A stretch of 64,000 bases of DNA from Pseudomonas azotoformans (lineage in GTDB: Bacteria > Pseudomonadota > Gammaproteobacteria > Pseudomonadales > Pseudomonadaceae): the NCBI RefSeq assembly GCF_001579805.1, contig NZ_CP014546.1, forward strand, positions 3,844,001 to 3,908,000, given 5' to 3'. Positions 27,787-36,888 of this stretch are shown here, piece after piece. The notes under the pieces were generated by a model. It ran no database searches and was not told the DNA's origin. It worked only from the letters and a program-made list of their open reading frames with translations. Each line of letters starts with the position of its first letter. Within the stretch, counting starts at the first letter, position 1. Position numbers and translations under genes: made by a program.

Positions 27787-29516
27787 TCGTAGCACTCGTT
27801 GTTAGTGGTATTGATCACTTCCAGGCGATGGAAGGAATTGATGCTCGCGTACAGCGCAAAGAAGTGCGAAAGCACACTGGCGAACAGGTACAACTCGCCC
27901 TCGCAAAGGAAGGCGTTCTGGTCCAGTTGCAGGCGGGTGTGCAGGCCGCGTACCGGCTGGCCCTTCATCAGCCAGTCGATGGGCGTGGTCACCGCGTTGT
28001 GGATGCCATTCAGGCGCTTGCGAGTGGCGCGGGCCTGTTGCAGGTCGTGCAAGGCGGCGAAGTCGTAGGCGCGGATCACCGCCTTGAGCGGCTCGGCCGA
28101 GAGCAGCGACAGGTAGTTCAGTGACAGGTTGGAAATCAGCGTCCAGTGCAGGCTGCTGTCCAGTACGGGCCGATAGCTACGGGTCGGTGCAATCAGGTTG
28201 GTGTAGGTGGCAAACGACGGCGTGATTTCGGTAGACAGCGACACATCGCCTACGCCCAGCAACCGCGGCAGATCGCGATTGCTGCAGGTCAGTTCGATAG
28301 ACGCCGCCTCATGCTCGCCGATGTACAAGCTCTCATCGCCACGCACGAAGGCGATGCGATGGCGCAAACCCTCGCGGCCGTGGGATTCCTCGATATGCGT
28401 GCGGAAGTACAGTGCGGTGCGGCCCCGTGCGTGCTCGATCTCATGCTGGAACGATTCGAACGGTGTAAACCTGCGCAGTGGATCACCGTGGCGCTCCTTG
28501 TCTGCGGCGTCCCAGCCGGCCACCTGGTCGACGCTGAAAATCTCATACGCTTCGGGACGCTTGCCGCTGGGGCTGATGCGTCGCTCCAGGCTGCGACCAT
28601 CCAACGCAATCGGGTTGGCATCGTGGCGGAACAGATTGACCGCCGGCGCGCAGTACAAATGCAGATCACTGGTACGCAGGCGAATATCGGTCGGCATGGG
28701 CCGACTGAACTGAAACTCGAAACGCAGGCTGCTGGCGCTGACATCCGGCCACACCTGAGCCAACCGCGTCAGGCTGAAAAAGTGGAAACGCTGCGGGAAC
28801 ACAAAGTACTCCTGCAGGATCCGGTAGCCGTCGAACACATTGCGCGGGTAGGGCAGCAGTGCCTCGTCGGCGGTGAACCCGGGGAAGCCGATATCCTTGG
28901 GCGACAAGCGATAGTTTTGGCCATTGATGTGCAGTGTGACGCTATCGAGGTAGTGGGCGATCCACAGGTACAAGGTCAGCGCGGTGGCGTTATCGCCGCC
29001 CAAGTGAAAGTCCAACTGGTCACAGGCCATGCTGGTCAGCGGCTGCTCCGTCAACACCTTGAGGTCGATGCACATCACCGAGGCCTCGCGGCTGTGGGCG
29101 TCGCTGACTGCCTGTAAGGCCAACGGGTATAGGTTGACGTCGGTGCAGGTGCGGAACTGGCAGGAGATACCATCCACCGGTTTGGCGAACAATGGCGTGC
29201 CTTTGGGAATCACCTGGCGTTGGCTGATCGCATCGGGCAACGGAGTAAAGCGGATGATGGTCGCACTGGGCAGGGGCCGCAGGTAGTTGGGCCAAAGCAT
29301 CTGCAATAGCGGGTGGGTCAGCTCCGGCAAGTCGTCGTCGATCTTCATCCCCAGCTTGGCGGTGAGGAAGGCAAAACCTTCCAGCAGCCGTTCCACGTCC
29401 GGATCGCCGGCCTGATCGCCGAGAAATTGCGCCAGTTGCGGGTTGTCCTCGGCAAACTCGCGACCGAGTTCGCGCAGGTAGCGCAACTCCTCGGCAAAGC
29501 GTTGTTTCAAGTCCAT
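27750..29516 (-). CDS. tssF: T6SS baseplate protein TssF
   Basis: The 588-residue protein begins with RFAEELRYLRELGREFAEDNPQLAQFLG and continues PDVERLLEGFAFLTAKLGMKIDDDLPELTHPLLQMLWPNYLRP (read in sections), the signature start of TssF. It is the large wedge subunit and dimerises in complex with TssG. It starts 7 bases after tssE. Length is normal and no disruption is seen. Confidence 0.97.
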   Translation of the reverse strand: MDLKQRFAEELRYLRELGREFAEDNPQLAQFLGDQAGDPDVERLLEGFAFLTAKLGMKIDDDLPELTHPLLQMLWPNYLRPLPSATIIRFTPLPDAISQRQVIPKGTPLFAKPVDGISCQFRTCTDVNLYPLALQAVSDAHSREASVMCIDLKVLTEQPLTSMACDQLDFHLGGDNATALTLYLWIAHYLDSVTLHINGQNYRLSPKDIGFPGFTADEALLPYPRNVFDGYRILQEYFVFPQRFHFFSLTRLAQVWPDVSASSLRFEFQFSRPMPTDIRLRTSDLHLYCAPAVNLFRHDANPIALDGRSLERRISPSGKRPEAYEIFSVDQVAGWDAADKERHGDPLRRFTPFESFQHEIEHARGRTALYFRTHIEESHGREGLRHRIAFVRGDESLYIGEHEAASIELTCSNRDLPRLLGVGDVSLSTEITPSFATYTNLIAPTRSYRPVLDSSLHWTLISNLSLNYLSLLSAEPLKAVIRAYDFAALHDLQQARATRKRLNGIHNAVTTPIDWLMKGQPVRGLHTRLQLDQNAFLCEGELYLFASVLSHFFALYASINSFHRLEVINTTNNECYEWPLLTGRQPVI

Positions 29517-29523
29517 CGCATCC

Positions 29524-29937
29524 TCATTTCACGCGGGTGTAACCGTCGCGGCCATGCATGGCCACCTCGATCTGCACCTGTTCTTCCTTGTGATTGACCC
29601 GCACCTGGCAATCCAGGCGAAAGTTCAGCTCCAGCGGCAGGTCCGGGTCGGGCTGATAGCGCACGCCGGTGACCGTGATCCGGGGTTCAAACGCCTCCAC
29701 TGAGCGCCGGATATCGGCGCTGATGGCCACGACCAAATCACTGCTGGCCTGGGTGACGCCGTTGAAGTCGCGCAGGCCCAGCTCAGGACTGCTTTGCGAG
29801 CAGCCCTGGCTTGAGTTGAGCACCTGTTCCAGGTGACGCTTGATCGCCTCGACACGCTGTCGCGCCTGTTCATCCGCTGTGCCCTGCCGGTAGCGCGGTG
29901 CGTCAGGCTCCAGGCGTTCGAACAGGCTGCCGCCCAC
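29524..29937 (-). CDS. tssE: T6SS baseplate protein TssE (gp25-like)
   Basis: The 137-residue protein has the lysozyme-like gp25 fold: GSLFERLEPDAPRYRQ at the N-terminus, EAIKRHLEQVLNSSQGC, LGLRDFNGV and FEPRITVTGVRYQPDPD. It connects the baseplate to the TssBC sheath. Its start is a GTG directly after the TAA of tssC (TAAGTG), so translation is coupled. Confidence 0.95.
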   Translation of the reverse strand: MGGSLFERLEPDAPRYRQGTADEQARQRVEAIKRHLEQVLNSSQGCSQSSPELGLRDFNGVTQASSDLVVAISADIRRSVEAFEPRITVTGVRYQPDPDLPLELNFRLDCQVRVNHKEEQVQIEVAMHGRDGYTRVK

Positions 29938-31416
29938 TTATTGGGTGTCCAGCCGACCGACCAGCGAGATCTCGAAATTGGCGCCCATGTACTTGAAGTG
30001 CGGACGCACCGCCAACGACACCTGGTACCAGCCCGGATCGCCGGCCACGTCCTGCACGACGATTTGCGCGGCACGCAAGGGGCGACGGCTGCGCACATCG
30101 GAGGAAGGGTTTTCCTGGTCGGCGATGTACTGCTTGAGCCAGGTGTTGAGTTCGCGTTCCAGGTCCTGGCGTTCTTTCCAACTGCCGATCTGTTCGCGTT
30201 GCAGCACCTTGATGTAGTGGGCCAGGCGATTGACGATAAACAGGTACGGCAACTGGGTGCCGAGCTTGTAGTTGGTCTGGGCTTCCTGGCCTTCGCGGGT
30301 CTTGGGGAAGTTTTTCGGTTTTTGCACCGAGTTGGCCGAGAAGAACGCTGCGTTGTCGCTGTCCTTGCGCATGGTCAGTGGGATGAAGCCGGCTTCTGAC
30401 AGTTCGAATTCCTTACGGTCGGAGATCAGCACTTCGGTGGGGATCTTGGCCTGCAATTGGCCGAGGGATTCGTACAGGTGCACCGGCAAGTCATCCACGG
30501 CACCACCGGATTGCGGGCCGATGATGTTCGGGCACCAGCGATAGCGGGCGAAGCTGTCGGTGATGCGCGAAGCCATCAGGAACGCGGTATTGCCCCACAG
30601 GTAGTTGTCGTGGTTGCCGTCGACGGTTTCGTTGTAGCCGAAGCTGCGAATCGGGTTCTCCAGCCCATCGTAAGGCGAGCGCAAAAGAAAGCGCGGTAGT
30701 GTCGCGGCGATGTATTTGGAGTCTTCCATTTCGCGCAGGCTACGCCATTTGGTGTGGCCGGGGCCTTCGAAGATATCGCTGACTTCCTTGACTGACGGCA
30801 GGTCCTGATAGCTCTTGAGGTTGAAGAACTCAGGACCGGCAGCCATCACGAAAGGGGCATGGGCCATGGCGCCCACGGAGGCGATATAGCTCAGCAGTTT
30901 CATGTCTGGAGAGGAGGGACCGAAGGTGTAGTTGCCAATCATCGCCGCGATGGGCTCGCCACCGAACTGGCCGTAACCGGAGGTATAGGCGTGCTTGTAC
31001 AAGCCGCTGCGGGTGATGTCGCCAGCGTTGTCGAAGTCGTCCAGCAGTTCTTCTTTGGTGACATGCAGCACTTCCAGCTTGATGTTCTCGCGAAAATCCG
31101 TGCGATCCACCAACAGTTTCAGACCACGCCACGCCGATTCCAGTTGCTGGAACTGAGGTTGATGCAGAATCACGTCCATCTGCTTGCTCAAGGCGTGGTC
31201 GATTTCGGCAATCATCTGGTCGACCCGATGCTTATTAACCGGCTGCTGATGGTCGCCGCTTTGCAGAATTTCGCTGATGAACGCAGCTACACCTTGGCGA
31301 GCAATGGCATAGCCTTCCTGAGAGGGGCGGATGGTGGTGTTGGCCAGCAGTTGATCCAGCAGCGACGGTTGTTCGTCGGTCACCAGCACTTGGGCGGCGG
31401 CGCTTTCCATAGGCAT
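29938..31416 (-). CDS. tssC: T6SS sheath large subunit TssC (VipB)
   Basis: The 492-residue protein contains LVDRTDFRENIKLEVLHVTK, ISRSG-like DITRSGLYKHAYTSGYGQFG, the GEPIAAMIGNYTFG stretch and AHAPFVMAAGPEFF, all core TssC sequence. With TssB it forms the contractile sheath. ATG 31416 is preferred over an in-frame TTG at 31446 because GGAG lies 8 bases upstream. tssB lies 30 bases before it. Confidence 0.98.
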   Translation of the reverse strand: MPMESAAAQVLVTDEQPSLLDQLLANTTIRPSQEGYAIARQGVAAFISEILQSGDHQQPVNKHRVDQMIAEIDHALSKQMDVILHQPQFQQLESAWRGLKLLVDRTDFRENIKLEVLHVTKEELLDDFDNAGDITRSGLYKHAYTSGYGQFGGEPIAAMIGNYTFGPSSPDMKLLSYIASVGAMAHAPFVMAAGPEFFNLKSYQDLPSVKEVSDIFEGPGHTKWRSLREMEDSKYIAATLPRFLLRSPYDGLENPIRSFGYNETVDGNHDNYLWGNTAFLMASRITDSFARYRWCPNIIGPQSGGAVDDLPVHLYESLGQLQAKIPTEVLISDRKEFELSEAGFIPLTMRKDSDNAAFFSANSVQKPKNFPKTREGQEAQTNYKLGTQLPYLFIVNRLAHYIKVLQREQIGSWKERQDLERELNTWLKQYIADQENPSSDVRSRRPLRAAQIVVQDVAGDPGWYQVSLAVRPHFKYMGANFEISLVGRLDTQ

Positions 31417-31446
31417 GGGGAGTACTCCGTTGAGAAGGGCGTTCAA

Positions 31447-31950
31447 TCAGTTGTCTGGTGCGTCGAGCACCAGGTTGAGTTCGCTGGCCAAGCGTTGGCG
31501 GGCGCTCTCATCAGTCAACAGGTTTTGCAGGTGCTTACGAAAGGCTGGGACGTTACCCATCGGACCTTTCAGCGCGACCAAGGCTTCGCGTAACTCCAGC
31601 AGTTTGTTCAACTCGGGCACTTGACGGGCAACGGCGTCGGGGCCGAAGTCATTGATGCTTTTGAAGTGAAGTTGCACATTCAAGTCCGTGTCCTGGTCAT
31701 TGCTCAACACCGACGGGACCGCCATGCCCAGGGAAACTTCGGCTTTGGTCAGTACTTCATTGAAGGTGTCTTTATCTATTCGGGTAGATTGCCGGTCTTC
31801 AAGGGCGGTAAGTTCGCCGTGCCCTTTAAAGTCCCCAGTGATGAGTAACTTGAGTGGTAGCTCCACTTCCGCCTGTTGGTCGCCCGTGGCAGGAACGTAC
31901 TTGATGTTGATACGTTCTTTTGGAGCGACGGAACTTTGGGTTTTTGACAT
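31447..31950 (-). CDS. tssB: T6SS sheath small subunit TssB (VipA)
   Basis: The 167-residue protein (ERINIKYVPATGDQQAEVELPLKLL...FNEVLTKAEVSLGMAVP...DTDLNVQLHFKSINDFGPDAV) is a standard TssB. It interleaves with TssC in the sheath. It is the first gene of the minus arm, with AAGGAC close to its ATG, and is divergent from the plus arm across a 330-base AT-rich region. Confidence 0.97.
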   Translation of the reverse strand: MSKTQSSVAPKERINIKYVPATGDQQAEVELPLKLLITGDFKGHGELTALEDRQSTRIDKDTFNEVLTKAEVSLGMAVPSVLSNDQDTDLNVQLHFKSINDFGPDAVARQVPELNKLLELREALVALKGPMGNVPAFRKHLQNLLTDESARQRLASELNLVLDAPDN

Positions 31951-32282
31951 GGGAAAAGTCCTTTTTTGTAAAGTGGCGCTATTAAGAACCTATGTTTCAG
32001 GACTTGTCATGTCGGACGGAGTCGATCCGTTTTGTGGTCTTCGGATGTAAGAAATATCCATGTTTAGTGTGTTTAAAGTAGAGTGGGAAATTTCATACGT
32101 TATTGACTCTTAAATCTGAGGGGCGGTTCTGATAATTGAGGATTTGGCGGGAAAAGTGTTTCGAGGGCTTGTCTGTTAGTTGCTTGCGAGTTCACGCTAA
32201 ATTGCTTTTGTTGGAGTGGGTTGGGTTATCACCTTAGATGAAAATCCAGAGTCTTCTTTTTAATAAAAACAGTGAGGCGTTG
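31951..32282. promoter_or_regulatory. Divergent control region of the T6SS cluster
   Basis: The 332 bases between tssB and the vasI-like gene are clearly more AT-rich than their surroundings and hold no convincing gene. They should contain the promoters of both arms. I looked for a sigma-54 site (TGGCAC-N5-TTGC) on both strands and found none; TTGGCGGGAAAAGTGTTTC near 32135-32155 is only a partial match. A short hairpin ACGGA-gtcga-TCCGT lies near 32018-32032. Confidence 0.5.
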
Positions 32283-32954
32283 ATGCGCAAGGGATTGCAA
32301 CGTTGGGGTTGGATCGGGGGCGTGTGTGTGGCGTTGGGCGTCCCGCACGTGCAAGCAGTACCCGCGACGCAAGATTGCCCGGCAATCGTGTCGCCATTGA
32401 AGCGCCTGGAGTGCTTCGACCTGGCCGCCGGCACCCCCATCCATCAGCCGCCTGCGCCGCCACCTGTGCTGGGTCGGGTGTTGCCGATTATCGATCTGGT
32501 GCAGCGCAATGAAGCCAAGCGACCGGCTGAAGACCAGCGTTTTCTGTTGTCGTCTTTTCCTGATCCGGACAACGACCAGCAACCGAGGCTGGTGATCTCG
32601 GCCCCGGCCTTGGGCGCGCTGCCTCCCCGGCCCTACCTGGCGATCAGTTGCGAATCAAGAATTTCGCGCCTGCAGCTGGTGCTGGACGAGCCAGCCAAGC
32701 CCAACAAAATCCGCATCCAGCTGTTCAAGGATGAGCGTCCAGTCTCCGCGCCTTACCAGTGGCAGGTACTGGACGACGCCGGCTTAGTGGTCGATGCCGG
32801 GCGGGGTCTGCAGGCCATTTCTTTGTTACGCAACATGGGCGGCGGTCAGCGCCTGCGGCTTGAGAGCGACTATCCCCGCTTGCACGGCTTGGTATTTGAC
32901 GCCGAAGGTTTGGGGGCATTGATCGAGCAGGAGCGCCAAGTATGTCGCTGGTGA
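32283..32954 (+). CDS. T6SS-associated VasI-like secreted protein
   Basis: The 223-residue protein has a signal peptide (WGWIGGVCVALGVPHVQA) followed by CPAIVSPLKRLECFDLAAGTP, the Cys-pair N-terminus of VasI/VCA0118-type T6SS-associated proteins. The C-terminal part (YLAISCESRISRLQLVLDEP...QWQVLDDAGLVVDAGRGL...LRLESDYPRLHGLVFDAEGL) also fits. It probably acts in the periplasm; its role in the apparatus is not well defined. ATG 32283 is preferred over 32238 because GAGG lies 5 bases upstream and the signal peptide then starts normally. It overlaps tssA by 13 bases. Confidence 0.8.
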   Translation: MRKGLQRWGWIGGVCVALGVPHVQAVPATQDCPAIVSPLKRLECFDLAAGTPIHQPPAPPPVLGRVLPIIDLVQRNEAKRPAEDQRFLLSSFPDPDNDQQPRLVISAPALGALPPRPYLAISCESRISRLQLVLDEPAKPNKIRIQLFKDERPVSAPYQWQVLDDAGLVVDAGRGLQAISLLRNMGGGQRLRLESDYPRLHGLVFDAEGLGALIEQERQVCRW

Positions 32955-34360
32955 TTGATGTGCCCGAGCACACGCTTCAACGGCTGCTGACGCCTATCGA
33001 CCCCGACCAACCTGCTGGCCATTTTGATGTGGAGGACGAGACCTACCAAGCCATCGACCAGGAAATGGTCAAGCTCGGTGGCCTGCGTGAGAGTGACATT
33101 GACTGGCCCTATATTGACGAAGCGTCCCGCGACTACCTGGCCACCCAATGCAAACACTGGCGCATCCTTGGCCATCTGCAGGTGGTATGGCTGCGTACCC
33201 GACAATGGGCACGCTGGGCCGATGCTCTTGGTTTGATGGCCGGCATGGTTGAGCACTTTTGGGACAGCGCCTACCCCAAGCCGGGACCGACCGGCTACTT
33301 GAACAAGCGCAAGCAGCTACAGCGCCTGCTGGGTGACCTGGGGCAAGTGCTGCCGAGCCTGGACCGCAGCAGTTTCGCCCCGGCGTATCAAGCGGCGGCG
33401 GAACAGGCATTGGCCAGCCTGCAACGTTGTGCCGAAAGCGCCAAGCTTGATCCTGCCCCCCTGGACGCGCTGCAACGGCAGTTGAGCAAGTACAGCGAGC
33501 CGGTCGTCGCGACTGAGACCTTGCGCGCCAATCCTTCCGGCGGCGTCCTGGATTCGACATTTTTTGCCAGCCCCAAGCCTCAGGCCCCGGGCAATGAGCG
33601 CGAACAACGCCGAGCCGTGTTGAGCATGGCCGACCAGATCAATCAGCAGGACCCCTATGATCCGACCGGCTACCAGTTGAGGCGTTTCGGCCTGTGGTCC
33701 CACCTGCGTACCGCGCCTTCAATCACGCGCGATCGTCGAACCGAATTGACCGCCGTACCCAAGGACATCGTTGACGTCTATCAAGACGCCCTGAACCACA
33801 ACACCCTGGATCCGAACCTGCTGCTGCGCATCGAAAAGAGCGTTGCGGCATCGCCGTATTGGCTGCGTGGCAGTTACCTGGCCGCCCACATTGCCTCGCG
33901 CCTGGCGATGGAGGAGGTGGCTGCCGCTATCCGCCAGACCTGTGAACGCTTCGTTTGCCGCCTTCCGGCCCTGTTGGAATTGTGTTTCAGCGACGGCACT
34001 CCGTTTGTGGATGCACAAACCCAGGCATGGATCACCGGCGCTGATCAGGCGGAGACGGCAGGTAGCCCGGTGCAGGAATACGCCGGTCTGCGCGATGAAC
34101 TGGCCACCCAACTCGCTACTGAAGGCGTCGAGGTGGTGCTGCTGCGCCTGCAGGAACTGCACGCCAGCCGTGACGCCCCGCGCCAACGCAGCTATGCCAC
34201 GGTGATTGCCGCGGATTTACTGGCGTCCCGTGGCCTGTCGTGGCTGGCGGAGGATCTGTACGCCAACGTTGCGCGGATGATGCGTGATACCTCCGCGCAG
34301 GGGTGGGAGCCGGAGCTATATCAGAAGGTAGCGAGCGCTTTCAGTGAGCCGAAGGAGTAG
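32942..34360 (+). CDS. tssA: T6SS protein TssA (VasJ type)
   Basis: The 472-residue protein has an N-terminal ImpA_N domain (PIDPDQPAGHFDVEDETYQAI...DWPYIDEASRDYLATQCKHW) and a C-terminal VasJ-like region (RSYATVIAADLLASRGLSWL...GWEPELYQKVASAF). TssA proteins cap the growing sheath or prime baseplate assembly, depending on class; this looks like a long VasJ-type member. It starts inside the vasI-like gene and ends 5 bases before vgrG. Confidence 0.9.
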   Translation: MSLVIDVPEHTLQRLLTPIDPDQPAGHFDVEDETYQAIDQEMVKLGGLRESDIDWPYIDEASRDYLATQCKHWRILGHLQVVWLRTRQWARWADALGLMAGMVEHFWDSAYPKPGPTGYLNKRKQLQRLLGDLGQVLPSLDRSSFAPAYQAAAEQALASLQRCAESAKLDPAPLDALQRQLSKYSEPVVATETLRANPSGGVLDSTFFASPKPQAPGNEREQRRAVLSMADQINQQDPYDPTGYQLRRFGLWSHLRTAPSITRDRRTELTAVPKDIVDVYQDALNHNTLDPNLLLRIEKSVAASPYWLRGSYLAAHIASRLAMEEVAAAIRQTCERFVCRLPALLELCFSDGTPFVDAQTQAWITGADQAETAGSPVQEYAGLRDELATQLATEGVEVVLLRLQELHASRDAPRQRSYATVIAADLLASRGLSWLAEDLYANVARMMRDTSAQGWEPELYQKVASAFSEPKE

Positions 34361-34365
34361 TCGCG

Positions 34366-36888
34366 ATGTCTCGCCAAAGTGACTTGCGCTTCACATTCGA
34401 GCCATTGAAAGGCGACCCTTTCGAGGTGGTCTCGTTCACGCTCCGCGAGGGGGTGTCTGAACCCTTCAAGCTCGAACTCGAACTGGCCAGCCACAATGCG
34501 GCTATCGACTTCAATCGAGTTCTTGATCTAGCGGGGCTGTTCACGATTTGGCGTGGAGAAACTCCGGTGCGTTACGTTCATGGCCTGGTCAGCCTATTCC
34601 AGCAGGGCGACACCGGCTTTCGCCGCACCCGCTACACCGCAGTGGTCGAGCCAACCCTGAAGCGTTTCGACCTGCGCTCCAACTGGCGCATCTTCCAGGC
34701 CCAGACCGTGCCCGACATCATCACCAACGTGCTGGCCGAACAAAAACTGACCGACATCCGCAGCGAAATCTGCTTCGAGCACCAACCCCGCGAATACTGC
34801 GTGCAGGCCGGCGAAACCGACCTCGATTTCATCGCCCGCCTGGCCGCAGAAGAAGGCCTGCTCTACACCTTCGAACACCGCGCCGACGGCCACACCCTCG
34901 TTCTTACCGACCGCGTCGGCGGTCTAGGTACCATCGGCACCCATACGGATTGCCCGGTGATCTACCAGCCGATGGGCGGCGGCGACTCCATTAAACCGGC
35001 GCTGAACCGCTTCCACTACACCGAACAAGTGCGCACCGCCGTGCAGGTACAGCGCGACTACACCTTCACCCACCCACGCTACAACCAGCAGCACACCGCC
35101 ACTGGCGACCAGGACCTGAACAACCAGCACAAGGATTACGAACGCTACGACTACCCCGGTCGCTACAAACGCGATATCGCCGGCAAGCCCTTCACCAAAA
35201 CGCGCCTGGCGGCCCTGCGCAACGACGCCAAGTTGGCACACCTGGAAGGCGACGATGAGCGCCTGCAACCGGGGTTGGCGTTCGACCTCAACGATCATCC
35301 GCGTGAGGACTTCAATGATCGCTGGCGCACCATCGCCATCAAGCACGAGGGCAAACAGCACACCAGTTTGCAGGAAGAATCGTTTGGCAGTGGCCTTGGT
35401 ACCTCTTACTCGTTGAAGGCCAGCGCCATCCGCTGGACCTCGGATTGGAAGGCGCCGCTGCGGGACAAACCGTGCATCGACGGGCCGCAAATCGCCACCG
35501 TGGTCGGGCCTCCTGGGGAAGAGATTTATTGCGATGAATGGGGCCGGGTCAAGGTGCAGTTCCCGTGGGACCGCTCGGACAAAAACAACGATCACAGCTC
35601 GTGCTGGATTCGCGTCACCCAAGGCTGGGCCGGCGCGACTTGGGGCTCCATGGCCATCCCGCGTGTGGGTCAAGAGCTAGTGATCAGCTATCTGGACGGG
35701 GATCCTGACCAGCCAATTGCCATTGGACGAGCGTACCGGCAGACCAATTTGCCGCCCTACGAACTGCCCAAGCTGAAGGCGCTGGCAACCACCAAAAGCC
35801 GCGAGTTCGGGGGGACGCGGGCCAACGAGTTGCGTATCGACGACACCACCGCGCAGATCAGCGCGGCGCTGATGAGTGACCACGAGCATAGCGCGCTGCA
35901 CCTCGGTTACCTCACCCATCCACGCCACCATGGTGGCGGCAAACCCAGGGGCGAGGGGTTTGAGTTGCGCACCGATGGTCACGGTGCGTTGCGCGCAGCG
36001 AAAGGTTTATTGCTGACCGCTGAAGCTCAACTCAAGGCCGGGGCGGGCCAGTTGGAGCGCCAGCAGGTGATCGATGTGTTGCAAGCTGCCCTGACGTTGG
36101 CCAGGCAGTTGGGCGCTTCTGCCGAAAATGCCCAGGGAGTTGCCCAGGACTCACAACCGCAACAGGCGCTGACTCAGGCAGTGAATGCACTGGGCCATGG
36201 TGCCAATGATCAACCCCATGGCACCGATAATGGCACGCACCCCATCATCGCGCTCAGTGGGCCAGCCGGCATCGCTGCCGCGACGTCCCGAAGTATCGCC
36301 CTGGGCGCAGGCGAGCATATTGACAGCGTCGCACAACACAACCAGCAACTCACCGCGGGTAAAAAAGTGGTGATCAATGCGGGCGACGAAATCGGCCTGT
36401 TCGCCCAGGGCGGTGACATGCGTCATATCGCCCACAACGGCCAATTGCTGTTGCAGGCCCAGCACAACAGCATTCAGGTGCAGGCGGACCAAAGCGTGGA
36501 AATCAGCGCCAGCCAGCAACATGTGCTGGTAGCGGCGGACAAGCACATCACCCTGTTGTGCGGTGGGGCGTACATCAAGATGCAGGGCGGCAATATCGAG
36601 CTGGGCATGCCCGGTAATTTCACCGTGAAGGCCGCGAACAAATACTTCATTGATCCAAGCAATGCCGCAGCCGAGCTCAATAGTTGGCCTGCCACCTCCT
36701 TCAACGAACGCTTCCAAACACGCTTCACCAACGGTGACCCCATCCGCGACCGCGCCTACGCCTTGATTCGCAAAGACGGCGCACGTTTCGAGGGCCGAAC
36801 CGACGGGGAAGGCTACGTCACCTTGCAACAGGGCATGACGCTCGAAGGGCTGGTACTGGAATGGCTTGATAACGGAGAACCCGCATGA
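34366..36888 (+). CDS. vgrG: T6SS spike protein VgrG (TssI), plus-arm copy with C-terminal extension
   Basis: The 840-residue protein shares the gp27/gp5 core with the minus-arm VgrG. After residue 470 it diverges: ALATTKSREFGGTRANELRI, a DUF2345-type beta-helix (KKVVINAGDEIGLFAQGGDM...CGGAYIKMQGGNIELGMPG) and a transthyretin-like end (RFTNGDPIRDRAYALIRKDG...GRTDGEGYVTL). In other systems such transthyretin-like tails bind phospholipase effectors, which fits the lipase gene that overlaps its stop by 4 bases. Residues 1-70 differ from the other VgrG, then about 1.1 kb is nearly identical. Confidence 0.95.
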   Translation: MSRQSDLRFTFEPLKGDPFEVVSFTLREGVSEPFKLELELASHNAAIDFNRVLDLAGLFTIWRGETPVRYVHGLVSLFQQGDTGFRRTRYTAVVEPTLKRFDLRSNWRIFQAQTVPDIITNVLAEQKLTDIRSEICFEHQPREYCVQAGETDLDFIARLAAEEGLLYTFEHRADGHTLVLTDRVGGLGTIGTHTDCPVIYQPMGGGDSIKPALNRFHYTEQVRTAVQVQRDYTFTHPRYNQQHTATGDQDLNNQHKDYERYDYPGRYKRDIAGKPFTKTRLAALRNDAKLAHLEGDDERLQPGLAFDLNDHPREDFNDRWRTIAIKHEGKQHTSLQEESFGSGLGTSYSLKASAIRWTSDWKAPLRDKPCIDGPQIATVVGPPGEEIYCDEWGRVKVQFPWDRSDKNNDHSSCWIRVTQGWAGATWGSMAIPRVGQELVISYLDGDPDQPIAIGRAYRQTNLPPYELPKLKALATTKSREFGGTRANELRIDDTTAQISAALMSDHEHSALHLGYLTHPRHHGGGKPRGEGFELRTDGHGALRAAKGLLLTAEAQLKAGAGQLERQQVIDVLQAALTLARQLGASAENAQGVAQDSQPQQALTQAVNALGHGANDQPHGTDNGTHPIIALSGPAGIAAATSRSIALGAGEHIDSVAQHNQQLTAGKKVVINAGDEIGLFAQGGDMRHIAHNGQLLLQAQHNSIQVQADQSVEISASQQHVLVAADKHITLLCGGAYIKMQGGNIELGMPGNFTVKAANKYFIDPSNAAAELNSWPATSFNERFQTRFTNGDPIRDRAYALIRKDGARFEGRTDGEGYVTLQQGMTLEGLVLEWLDNGEPA
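34600..35690 (+). repeat. Inverted repeat, vgrG copy B (about 1.1 kb)
   Basis: This is the partner of the minus-strand copy at 20905-21990. Flanking vgrG codons differ at many third positions, whereas inside the tract only isolated changes are seen, for example CGCCGCACC versus CGCCGTACC. Boundaries are approximate. Confidence 0.85.

Noticed and set aside
29938..31446. TssC start at TTG 31446
   Set aside because: ATG 31416 has GGAG at good spacing and yields the usual N-terminus; the TTG lies next to the end of tssB without a ribosome site.
31951..32282. Possible sigma-54 promoter of the T6SS
   Set aside because: TTGGCGGGAAAAGTGTTTC lacks the required GC of the -12 element at correct spacing; no other candidate was found on either strand.
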